Shown: piece by piece, positions 1 to 6,004 of the stretch | How positions within the stretch are numbered: position 1 is the stretch's first letter | How the letters are laid out: each line of letters starts with the position of its first letter | Assembly (NCBI GenBank): GCA_900771325.1 | Contig: CAAGNN010000141.1 | Span: forward strand, 1 to 6,780 | Length of the DNA stretch: 6,780 nucleotides | Direction of reading: 5' to 3' | From: Kiritimatiellia bacterium | Lineage (GTDB): Bacteria; Verrucomicrobiota; Kiritimatiellia; RFP12; DVOR01 | Program-made: the position numbers and the translations under genes | Notes under the pieces: model-generated | The model's database searches: none | What the model saw: only the letters and a program-made list of their open reading frames with translations | What the model was told of the DNA's origin: nothing

Positions 1-88
1 AGGTGGACCCGCCCCGGGTTCGAGGTGGACCCGCCCCGGGTTCGAGGTGGACCCGCCCCGGGTTCGAGGTGGACCCGCCCCGGGTTGG
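1..88. repeat. 22-bp tandem repeat array, left edge (4 copies)
   Basis: Four head-to-tail 22-bp units start at 1, 23, 45 and 67. They are identical except that base 87 in the last copy is G instead of C. Each unit reads as a small hairpin, GGACCCG-CCC-CGGGTTC (seven pairs including one G.T, trinucleotide loop), plus a five-base linker GAGGT. The array begins at the window edge, so its true copy number is unknown. A related array lies in opposite orientation at the other end of the window. The near-perfect identity suggests recent copy-number change or homogenisation. The period of 22 is not a multiple of three, which argues against a coding repeat. Confidence 0.95.
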
Positions 89-107
89 CTTCGCACCCGG
101 GGCGGGT
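73..107. repeat. Perfect 13-bp inverted repeat at the inner end of the left array
   Basis: ACCCGCCCCGGGT (73-85) and its exact reverse complement ACCCGGGGCGGGT (95-107) are separated by nine bases. The left arm is the core of the fourth 22-bp unit, and the right arm is an inverted copy of the same core. The array therefore ends in a head-to-head pair able to form a very stable GC hairpin. No T-tract follows in either direction, so it is not a normal intrinsic terminator. Confidence 0.85.
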
Positions 108-278
108 GGCCTGGCGAAGCCGGCCACTGCAAAACCCTTACACGCGCCCAAAGGCGCACCTCTCGGCGGCGCAGCCGCCACCTCTCGCGAGCGTAGCGAG
201 CCCCCTCACGGCCCGCAGGGCCACCCTCTCGCGGGCATCGCCCGCTCGCTCCCACGCGCAATTATTCAACAGCGCGTG
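106..278. repeat. Array of diverged short hairpins with about 22-nt spacing
   Basis: Consecutive short inverted repeats fill this stretch. They are 106-127 (nine pairs, one bulged T, loop GAA), 144-157 (GCGCC-CAAA-GGCGC), 165-179 (GGCGGC-GCA-GCCGCC), 184-200 (CTCGC/GCGAG), 210-222 (GGCCC-GCA-GGGCC), 231-245 (GCGGGC-ATC-GCCCGC) and 253-278 (CACGCGC/GCGCGTG). From 144 on, the modules begin 21-23 nt apart (144, 165, 187 if the third is counted from its GCGAGC block, 210, 231, 253). Linkers are C/T-rich: ACCTCTC twice, then close variants. The stems differ in sequence but the fold is kept. This has the look of structured repeat DNA or RNA rather than coding sequence. No function can be assigned. 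Confidence 0.75.
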
Positions 279-294
279 CGCTTTGTGCTACAAT
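266..294 (+). promoter_or_regulatory. Predicted sigma70-type promoter of aspS (extended -10)
   Basis: A -10 box TACAAT at 289-294 is preceded by an extended TG at 286-287. A -35-like TCAACA sits at 266-271 with 17-nt spacing. The predicted start of transcription is about 301, giving a leader of about 27 nt before the aspS ATG. The -35 lies inside the A/T-rich centre of a perfect 7-bp inverted repeat (253-259 / 272-278), so a DNA-binding protein or local cruciform could affect polymerase access. The promoter is predicted from sequence only. Confidence 0.65.
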
Positions 295-327
295 GGGGGG
301 CGTTTTTGAGAAAGAAAGCGAGACGTT

Positions 328-2130
328 ATGCACCCTTATCGCACGCACACCTGCAATGAACTCCGCGCGGCGGATGCCGGCAAGACGGCCCGGATTTCGG
401 GTTGGGTTTTCCGTAAGCGCGACCACGGCGGTATTCTGTTTATTGACTTGCGCGACCATTATGGTCTGACGCAGGTGGTGGTTCACCCGAGCCGCAGCTT
501 CTTCGGCGAGATCGAGAAGATTAAGCTCGAGAGCGTAGTCACCTTCACTGGCGAGGTGGTCCTGCGCGAGGCGAGCACGATCAACCCGGACCTGCCGACG
601 GGCGAGGTGGAGTTGGTGGCCAATGAGTGCGCGGTGGAGGGCCCCTCGGAGACCACGCCGCTCTATATCCCCGACGAGAACGACCCGGCCGAAGATATGC
701 GTTTGACGTACCGCTACCTCGACCTGCGCCGCGAGCGGGTGCACAAGAACATCGTCCTGCGCTCGAAGCTCATCAGCTTCCTGCGCAAGCAGATGGAAGC
801 GCACGGCTTCAATGAGTACCAGACCCCGATTCTCACCTGCTCGAGCCCCGAGGGCGCGCGCGACTACCTGGTCCCCTCGCGCGTCCACCACGGCAAGTTC
901 TACGCCCTGCCCCAGGCCCCGCAGCTCTTCAAGCAGCTGCTGATGGTGGCGGGCTTTGACCGCTACTTCCAGATTGCCCCCTGCTTCCGCGACGAGGATT
1001 CGCGCGCCGACCGCTCCCCGGGCGAGTTCTATCAGCTCGATATCGAGATGAGCTTCGCCACGCAGGAAGACGTCTTTGCCGTGGTTGAGGACGTGCTCAG
1101 CAAGGCCTTCGCCGAGTTCTCCCCCAAAGATTGGCAGATCGACCAGGCTCCCTGGCGCCGCATCCCCTACCGCGAGGCGATGTTGACCTACGGCTCGGAT
1201 AAGCCCGACCTGCGCAACCCGCTCAAGATTATCGATGTGACGGACCTCTTTGCCTCCTCGGGCTTCGGCGCCTTCGCCAAGGCCATCGCCAACGGCGCCA
1301 TCGTCCGCGCCCTGCCCGTGCCGGGGATCAAGACCAAGCCGCGCAGCTTCTTCGACAAGCTCGAGCCCTGGGCCAAGCAAGAGCTCGGCGCGAAGGGTCT
1401 GGCCTACCTCGTCTGGGACACCGACAAGATCAAGGGCCCGATTGCCAAGTTCCTCAAGCCCGAGGAGCTCGACGCCCTCGCCCAGGCCGGCAACCTCAAG
1501 GATGGCGACGCGATCTTCTTCATCTGCGACGCGCCCGACAAGGCCCCCACGATGATGGGCGCCTTCCGCAAGAAGATGGGTCAGGACCTCGACCTCATCG
1601 AGAAGAATGCCTACCGCTTCTGCTGGATCACCGACTTCCCCTTCTTCGAGAAGGACCCCGAGACCGGCGCGACCATCTTCTCGCACAACCCCTTCTCGAT
1701 GCCCCAGGGCGGCCTCGAGGCGCTCAACACCAAGGACCCCCTCGACATCCTGGCCTATCAGTACGACGTGGTCTGCAACGGCATCGAGCTCTCCTCGGGC
1801 GCCGTGCGCAACCACCGCCCCGACATTATGTACAAGGCCTTCGAGATGGCCGGCTACGGCCCGGAAGTGGTGGAGGAGAAGTTCTCCTGCCTGCTCAACG
1901 CCTTCAAGTTCGGTGCCCCGCCCCACGCCGGCGTCGCTCCGGGCGTTGACCGGATGGTGATGCTCCTGGCCGGTGAAGAGAACATCCGCGAGGTGATTGC
2001 CTTCCCGATGAACCAGAAGGCCGAGGACCTGATGATGCACGCCCCGGCCGAAGTCACCGAGAAGCAGCTGCGCGAGCTGCACATCACCGTTCGCCCCCAC
2101 GGCGGCCAGCCCAAGCCGGCCCAGGCCTAA
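328..2130 (+). CDS. aspS: Aspartyl-tRNA synthetase (bacterial type, class II)
   Basis: This cytoplasmic enzyme charges tRNA with aspartate using ATP. The 600-residue product has the full bacterial layout. It has an N-terminal OB-fold anticodon-binding domain (about 1-105) and a class II catalytic core split by a GAD insertion (about 280-430). Motif 1 is GFNEYQTPIL (160-169). The flipping loop is SSPEGARDY (172-180). Motif 2 begins FRDEDSRADR (220-229) and continues SPGEFYQLDIE. Motif 3 is GVAPGVDRMVMLL (535-547). Length is normal and no catalytic motif is missing. The start fits the usual family N-terminus (MHxYRTHTCxEL), though the ribosome site (AAGCGAG, 316-322) is weak. RDHGG (31-35) carries the histidine typical of AspRSs that also mischarge tRNA-Asn, so the enzyme may be non-discriminating. 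That is inferred from one position. It heads a tight four-gene cluster. Confidence 0.98.
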   Translation: MHPYRTHTCNELRAADAGKTARISGWVFRKRDHGGILFIDLRDHYGLTQVVVHPSRSFFGEIEKIKLESVVTFTGEVVLREASTINPDLPTGEVELVANECAVEGPSETTPLYIPDENDPAEDMRLTYRYLDLRRERVHKNIVLRSKLISFLRKQMEAHGFNEYQTPILTCSSPEGARDYLVPSRVHHGKFYALPQAPQLFKQLLMVAGFDRYFQIAPCFRDEDSRADRSPGEFYQLDIEMSFATQEDVFAVVEDVLSKAFAEFSPKDWQIDQAPWRRIPYREAMLTYGSDKPDLRNPLKIIDVTDLFASSGFGAFAKAIANGAIVRALPVPGIKTKPRSFFDKLEPWAKQELGAKGLAYLVWDTDKIKGPIAKFLKPEELDALAQAGNLKDGDAIFFICDAPDKAPTMMGAFRKKMGQDLDLIEKNAYRFCWITDFPFFEKDPETGATIFSHNPFSMPQGGLEALNTKDPLDILAYQYDVVCNGIELSSGAVRNHRPDIMYKAFEMAGYGPEVVEEKFSCLLNAFKFGAPPHAGVAPGVDRMVMLLAGEENIREVIAFPMNQKAEDLMMHAPAEVTEKQLRELHITVRPHGGQPKPAQA

Positions 2131-2135
2131 ACGCT

Positions 2136-2780
2136 ATGCCCTCGCCCACAATCTTCTTCGACCTCGACGGCACGCTCATCGATTCGCGCGGCGACATCGC
2201 CAACAGCGTGAACCTGACGCGCGCGGACTACGGTCTGCCGCCCCTGCCGCTCGAGGCGATTACCAAGATGGTTGGCAACGGCGCGCGCAAGCTGATGGAG
2301 CGGGCAATGCCCGACTTCGCCGATCGGCTCGATGAACTCGTGGCCAACAACAAGCGCCAATACGCCGAGCACCTCGTCGAGCGCACCTACCTCTATCCCG
2401 GGGTGGCCCAAGCGCTCGCCGAGCTCAAGGCGATGGGCTGCCGCCTGGCCGTCACCTCCAACAAGACCTCCGAGCTCATCCCGCGCATCCTCGAGCGCCT
2501 GGGCGTGCTCGCCTACTTCGACGTCACCGTCGGCGGGGGCGACGTGCCCGTGCTCAAGCCCGATCCCGGCCTCCTCCACCTGGCGGCCGAGCGTATGGGC
2601 GTGGCCATCACCCCCAACGACTGGGTGGTGGGCGATAATTACACCGACCTCGAGGTCGGCCGCCGCGCCGGCTTGCGCGTCTGCCGCTGCGCCTATGGCT
2701 TCGGCAACCCGCGCGAGGAGACCTGGGAGGTGGCGGTCGACGACCTGCGCGAGTTCCCCGCCTACCTCCGCCAATTGTAG
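2136..2780 (+). CDS. gph: HAD-superfamily phosphatase, phosphoglycolate phosphatase-like
   Basis: This is a predicted soluble Mg-dependent phosphatase. In the Gph/PGP family the usual substrate is 2-phosphoglycolate, formed by RuBP oxygenation or DNA 3'-end repair. The 214 residues show all four HAD motifs: DLDGTLIDS with nucleophile D9 and acid/base D11, TSNK at 107-110, K141 in KPDP, and GDNYTD at 166-171. A helical C1-type cap fits residues about 15-85. Length is typical of Gph. The ATG lies only five bases after the aspS stop and has no clear Shine-Dalgarno sequence, which suggests translational coupling to aspS. Substrate assignment is family-level only. Related HADs such as PpaX (pyrophosphatase) or beta-phosphoglucomutase have similar motifs, so the symbol is tentative. 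Confidence 0.85.
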   Translation: MPSPTIFFDLDGTLIDSRGDIANSVNLTRADYGLPPLPLEAITKMVGNGARKLMERAMPDFADRLDELVANNKRQYAEHLVERTYLYPGVAQALAELKAMGCRLAVTSNKTSELIPRILERLGVLAYFDVTVGGGDVPVLKPDPGLLHLAAERMGVAITPNDWVVGDNYTDLEVGRRAGLRVCRCAYGFGNPREETWEVAVDDLREFPAYLRQL

Positions 2781-2810
2781 CCCCCACCCTGCCCAAAAGG
2801 CCCGCCGAAG

Positions 2811-3611
2811 ATGCTCCGCCGGCTCACCGCCCACGCTTGCCGCGCCCGCCATTGGTTGCTGACGCTCCTGCTTGGGGGAGGGCTGGCGGCCTCTTTTTGC
2901 GTCACGCGCCGGGCGGTGCCGCCGACGGTGGGGGTCTCTTCTCCGGCGCTGGCGGCGGTGATGGTGGCCCTGGGCGGCAGCCGCGGCATCTTGACCGAGA
3001 TCCTTTGGTGGCGCCTGGCGGACCTGCAGCAGCAGAACCGCTACGCCGAGATGCTCCCGCTCACCGAGCTGCTCGTCACCCTCGAGCCCACCTCCGCCGA
3101 CGCCTGGGCCTACAACGCCTGGAACCTGGCCTACAACCTCTCCGCCGCCCACCGCGACCCCGCCGAGAAGTGGCGCTGGGTCAAGCGCGGCGTGGAGCTG
3201 CTCGAGCGCGGACTCGGGGTGATGCCCCGCTCGGTCGTGCTCCTGCGGCAGATGGGCTGGCTCTGGGAGGATAAACTGGGCGGCGCGAATGACGAGGCCG
3301 CCGGCTTCTACCGCGCCCACCTCGCCGAGCTCCCCCCGCCCGACGCCGCCGAGACCGCCGCCTTCGCCCAGCGCGTCCACCTAACCGAGGTGGATTGGAA
3401 CCACCCGCGGCTGCGCGCGCTCTATTGGTATGGCCGCGCCGAGCACGAGGCCGACCAGCTGCGCGTGCTCACCGCCCTCCTGCGCGAGCCCGGCGGCCGC
3501 CGCCTCCTGCCCTACTTCCGCGAGGTCCTCGACCGCGCCTGGCCCGACCTCTCCCCCCTCCAGCAGGAGCAGGTCACGCACTTTCTCGCCACCCTTCCCC
3601 CAGAGCCCTAG
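2811..3611 (+). CDS. Membrane-anchored TPR-like protein of unknown function
   Basis: The 266-residue protein has a basic N-terminus followed by one hydrophobic segment (WLLTLLLGGGLAASFCV, about 15-31). It is therefore probably anchored in the inner membrane with the rest outside the cytoplasm. Helical, TPR-like repeats rich in Trp and Tyr follow: LWWRLADLQQQNRYAEMLPL (65-84), then DAWAYNAWNLAYNL (97-110) and WRWVKRGVELLERGL (121-135). A later segment, VDWNHPRLRALYWYGRA (194-210), resembles the D-W-x-x-P-x-x-x-A-x-Y-W motif I recall from uncharacterised TPR proteins of Planctomycetes and Verrucomicrobia. That similarity is from memory. A purine-rich AAAAGG (2795-2800) lies ten bases before the ATG. 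It sits 30 nt after gph and 14 nt before the exonuclease, consistent with one transcript. No catalytic motif is seen. A scaffold role would be typical for TPR proteins but is not shown here. Confidence 0.8.
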   Translation: MLRRLTAHACRARHWLLTLLLGGGLAASFCVTRRAVPPTVGVSSPALAAVMVALGGSRGILTEILWWRLADLQQQNRYAEMLPLTELLVTLEPTSADAWAYNAWNLAYNLSAAHRDPAEKWRWVKRGVELLERGLGVMPRSVVLLRQMGWLWEDKLGGANDEAAGFYRAHLAELPPPDAAETAAFAQRVHLTEVDWNHPRLRALYWYGRAEHEADQLRVLTALLREPGGRRLLPYFREVLDRAWPDLSPLQQEQVTHFLATLPPEP

Positions 3612-3625
3612 CCCCGGAGCCCCAG

Positions 3626-4489
3626 ATGATACGCAACGTGCCGGATATGCTCATCGCCTTCGACTGCGAGTGGATCCCCGACGTCCAATCCGCCCGCCTC
3701 CTCTTCCGCGAAGCCGAAGGCCTCCCCGACGAAGCGCTCCTGCGCCAGCTCTGGGCCGCCAATGGCGCCACCGAGGAGCAGCCGCGCCCCTTCGTCCGCC
3801 TGATGCAGAGCCGCGTGGTCTCCATCGCGATGGTGATGCGCCACCAGGCCGCCCCCAACGCCCCGGCCGAGCTGCGCCTCATCACCCTCCCGCGCAACCC
3901 CGATGACCCCGCCGCCCGCGACGAGCGCGCCATCCTCTCGGCCTTCACCACCTCCGTCGGGCGCAAGCAGCCCCAGCTCGTTGGCTTCAACTCCCGCTCC
4001 TCCGACCTGCGCATCATCGCCCAGCGCGCCCTGGCCCTCGGCATCCCCGCCAAGGGCTTCCTCAACCGCCCCGCCAAGCCCTGGGAAGGCTATGACTACC
4101 TCGGCCGCGATAACGAGGCGGCCATCGACCTGATGGAGCTCATCGCCGGACCCTACGCCGGCCGCGCCGGCGCCGTCAGCCTCCACGAGGCCGCCACCCT
4201 CTGCGGCATCCCCGGCAAGTTCGATGCCCACGGCGACCAGGTCCTCGACCTCTGGCAGGCCGGCCGCTACCGCGAGATCGTCCAGTACAACTGCTTCGAC
4301 GCCATCACCACCTACCTCCTCTGGCTCCGCCTCGCCTGGGTTTCCGGCCGCTTCTCCACCGAGGAATACCACGAGGAAGAGGCCCTCCTGCGCAACACCC
4401 TGATGGCGCAGCTCGACCACCCCGACTGGGCCTTCCTCGAGGCCTACCTCGAAGAATGGGATCGCTTACTCGCCATTAAAGGCGAGTAG
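3626..4489 (+). CDS. Predicted 3'-5' exonuclease, PolB-exonuclease-like (DEDDy)
   Basis: The 287-residue product matches the family of stand-alone exonucleases related to the proofreading domain of family B DNA polymerases (Pfam DNA_pol_B_exo2). Exo I is AFDCEW with D13 and E15. Exo II is GFNSRSSDLRII with D127. Exo III is YNCFDAITTYLL with Y221 and D225, making it the DEDDy subtype. The family-typical GIPGKFDAHGDQVLDLW (194-210) precedes Exo III. These residues bind two metal ions and would support removal of nucleotides from 3' ends of DNA or RNA. The true substrate is unknown. The reading frame stays open upstream to 3395, but I chose ATG 3626 because it lies after the TPR gene stop and has CGGAG (3615-3619) at good spacing. 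ATG 3647 (MLIAFDCEW) is an alternative. It is probably the last gene of the aspS cluster. Confidence 0.88.
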   Translation: MIRNVPDMLIAFDCEWIPDVQSARLLFREAEGLPDEALLRQLWAANGATEEQPRPFVRLMQSRVVSIAMVMRHQAAPNAPAELRLITLPRNPDDPAARDERAILSAFTTSVGRKQPQLVGFNSRSSDLRIIAQRALALGIPAKGFLNRPAKPWEGYDYLGRDNEAAIDLMELIAGPYAGRAGAVSLHEAATLCGIPGKFDAHGDQVLDLWQAGRYREIVQYNCFDAITTYLLWLRLAWVSGRFSTEEYHEEEALLRNTLMAQLDHPDWAFLEAYLEEWDRLLAIKGE

Positions 4490-4496
4490 AGAATAG

Positions 4497-4525
4497 TTGA
4501 CAGCTGTTAGCGGTTAGCTGTTAGC
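4497..4525 (+). repeat. Three-copy heptamer repeat (TGTTAGC family)
   Basis: Three exactly contiguous 7-mers occupy 4505-4525: TGTTAGC, GGTTAGC and TGTTAGC. They are preceded by TTGACAGC from 4497. The unit and the alternation of T and G at the first base look like the short tandem heptamer repeats (STRR type) known from intergenic regions of cyanobacteria and some other bacteria. It lies in the 69-nt gap between the exonuclease and deaminase genes. TTGACA looks like a -35 box, but no good -10 lies at the right distance, so I do not call a promoter. Confidence 0.75.
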
Positions 4526-4558
4526 CGCTCACGCGACGGATAAATGGAGGGCTAGGCA

Positions 4559-5809
4559 ATGGTTTCCCACGGCTCAGACGGGCTCGACACCACGAGCGCC
4601 AGCACTGTCGACTATTCCCTCATCCTTGAAAACGCACTCTTCCGTGGCCGGCGGGTGGATGTGGCCATCGCAGGCACGCGCATTGCCGCCGTGGAGCGCG
4701 CCGGCACGCTGGCCAATCTCCCGGCCAAGGAGCGGCGCGACTGCACCGGCTTCCTCCTGCGTCCGCCCTTCTACAACGGCCACACCCACCACGCCATGAC
4801 CCTCCTGCGCGGCATCGACGATGACCGCGCCCTCATGCCCTGGCTCGAAGAGTGCATCTGGCCGCGCGAGCGCGAGCTCACCCCCGAGCGCGTCTACCGC
4901 GGCACCCGCCTGGCCATCGCCGAGAGCCTCCTCTCCGGCTGCGTCGCCTTCAACGACATGTACTTCCACCAGCCGGCCATCCTCCAAGCCGCCCGCGACA
5001 TGGGCGTCCGCGCCCGCGTCGGCATCGTCTGGCAAGACCAGAATGCCCGCCACTTCCAAAATGCCGAGCTCCGTGCCCTCGCGCCCTCCCTTCCCCCGAC
5101 CCTCGGCCTCACCCTCGCCCCTCATTCCCTCTACACCACCACTGAAGCCGACCTCCGCGCCGTCGCCGCCGAGGCCGACGCCACCGGGCTCCCCATCCAC
5201 ATCCACGCCGCCGAGAGCCCCATCGAGCACACCCTCGCCCGCGAACGCTTCGGCGCCGAGAGCCCCATCGCCTACCTCGAGCGTTGCCGCATCCTCCGCC
5301 CCGGCACCCTCATCGCCCACGCCTGCCACCTCTCCGACCGCGATCGCGACCTCCTTGCCCAGCGCGGCTGCACCCTCGTCACCTGCCCTAACTCCAACGC
5401 CAAGCTCGCCTCCGGCACCTTCCACTGGGCCAAGGCCCGCGCCGCCGGCATCCCCGTCATCGTCGGCACCGATGGCGCCGCCTCCAACAACGCCCTCTCG
5501 ATGATCGCCGAAACCAAGGCCGCCGCCCTCACCGCCAAAGCCTCCGCCGGAGACCCCGCCGCCCTCCCCTTCGCCGAGCTCGACCGCGCCGTCACCGAAA
5601 CCGCCGCCGCCGCCCTCGGCTTCCCCAACGCCGGGCGCATCGCCCCCGGTGCCGACGCCGACCTCCTCCTCATCCGCCTCGACCACCCTATCTTCGCCGC
5701 CGGCGGCAACCCCGACGCCAACTTCATCTACGCCGGCGACTCCGCCCTCGTCGATTCTGTCTACTGCGCCGGCCGCTGCCTCGTCCGCGCCGCGCGCCTC
5801 CTCGTCTAG
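4559..5809 (+). CDS. mtaD: Amidohydrolase, MtaD-type adenosine-derivative deaminase
   Basis: This is a predicted cytoplasmic metal-dependent deaminase that converts 5'-methylthioadenosine, S-adenosylhomocysteine or 5'-deoxyadenosine to the inosine form during SAM by-product salvage. The 416 residues show the subtype III amidohydrolase pattern: NGHTHHAMTLLRG with metal ligands H75 and H77, FNDMYFHQPA (131-140), HIHAAES with H216 and E219, AHACHL with H254, CPNSNAKL (276-283) and GTDGAASNN with D305. The C-terminal GRIAPGADADLLLIRLD (359-375) is the usual small beta-domain segment. The TLLRG, DMYFH and GTDGAASNN signatures match the Thermotoga MTA/SAH deaminase type from memory. A strong GGAGG (4546-4550) eight bases upstream supports this start. 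Relatives such as chlorohydrolases (TrzN/AtzA) or guanine deaminases share the fold, so exact substrate is uncertain. Third codon positions are heavily C-rich. Confidence 0.85.
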   Translation: MVSHGSDGLDTTSASTVDYSLILENALFRGRRVDVAIAGTRIAAVERAGTLANLPAKERRDCTGFLLRPPFYNGHTHHAMTLLRGIDDDRALMPWLEECIWPRERELTPERVYRGTRLAIAESLLSGCVAFNDMYFHQPAILQAARDMGVRARVGIVWQDQNARHFQNAELRALAPSLPPTLGLTLAPHSLYTTTEADLRAVAAEADATGLPIHIHAAESPIEHTLARERFGAESPIAYLERCRILRPGTLIAHACHLSDRDRDLLAQRGCTLVTCPNSNAKLASGTFHWAKARAAGIPVIVGTDGAASNNALSMIAETKAAALTAKASAGDPAALPFAELDRAVTETAAAALGFPNAGRIAPGADADLLLIRLDHPIFAAGGNPDANFIYAGDSALVDSVYCAGRCLVRAARLLV

Positions 5810-5827
5810 CCCCAGTCTGCAGGGGCT
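5808..5827 (+). terminator. Weak inverted repeat at the deaminase stop codon
   Basis: AGCCCC (5808-5813) and GGGGCT (5822-5827) form a six-pair stem with an eight-base loop, overlapping the last two bases of the deaminase stop codon. No T-tract follows, so if it ends transcription it does not do so as a standard intrinsic terminator. It may instead belong to the hairpin-rich intergenic DNA that follows. Confidence 0.3.
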
Positions 5828-5847
5828 GCTCGCCCCCGCACCCCTCG

Positions 5848-5968
5848 GGAGCGCGGTGCGCTCCACCCCGCCGCACGCGCCCTCCGGGCACGTGCTCATT
5901 GGGCACCGGCAAAAGCCCTCCTTGAGCCGCTCCTTTTTCGTCTTGTGCGCCGCCGTTCTCGGCGGCGC
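5848..5968. repeat. Intergenic short hairpins between deaminase and lipoprotein genes
   Basis: The first hairpin is GGAGCGC-GGT-GCGCTCC (5848-5864). With its linker ACCCC it adds to exactly 22 nt, the same 7+3+7+5 design as the end arrays. The second is 5875-5893: ACGCGCCC and GGGCACGT around loop TCC, seven Watson-Crick pairs plus one C.A position that becomes U.G on the other strand. The third is GCGCCGCC (5947-5954) and GGCGGCGC (5961-5968), eight pairs around GTTCTC, 22 nt in all and touching the next promoter. Between them lies GGC-AAAA-GCC within 5901-5918 and a T-run at 5933-5937. Together with 5810-5847 this region has no convincing gene. Confidence 0.7.
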
Positions 5969-5998
5969 TTGACAATCGCCCCGGGAATGCACTACACT
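5969..5998 (+). promoter_or_regulatory. Strong predicted sigma70 promoter of the lipoprotein gene
   Basis: A perfect -35 TTGACA (5969-5974) and a -10 TACACT (5993-5998) are 18 nt apart, which places +1 near 6005. The -35 is directly preceded, with no spacer, by an eight-pair GC hairpin (5947-5968), which may insulate the promoter from upstream transcription or act as a binding site. The predicted leader is about 68 nt. Confidence 0.8.
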
Positions 5999-6004
5999 CT
6001 CCCC

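Noticed and set aside
1..88. CRISPR array
   Set aside because: The 22-bp units are contiguous with no unique spacers, and no cas gene is present. The right array (6676-6780) fails for the same reason.
73..107. Intrinsic terminator at the 13-bp inverted repeat
   Set aside because: The stem is strong but there is no T-tract on either strand.
3..359. Open frame of 118 codons through the left repeat array
   Set aside because: The 22-bp period shifts frame at each copy, the product is Pro/Gly/Arg-rich, and the frame runs through hairpins and the aspS promoter.
262..2100. Long open frame of 612 codons on the - strand across aspS
   Set aside because: It mirrors a certain aspS gene in GC-rich DNA. 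Its translation is low-complexity (Gly, Val, Glu, Leu, His-rich) with no domain pattern. It is a shadow of the + strand codon bias.
3395..3625. N-terminal extension of the exonuclease from ATG 3395
   Set aside because: It overlaps the TPR gene in another frame and encodes a Pro/Ala/Arg-rich shadow. ATG 3626 has a ribosome site and directly precedes the catalytic Exo I motif.
4497..4525. Separate promoter for the deaminase from TTGACA at 4497
   Set aside because: No acceptable -10 lies 16-18 nt downstream, where the bases are heptamer repeat (TGTTAG, GTTAGC). The TTGACA may be part of the repeat context.
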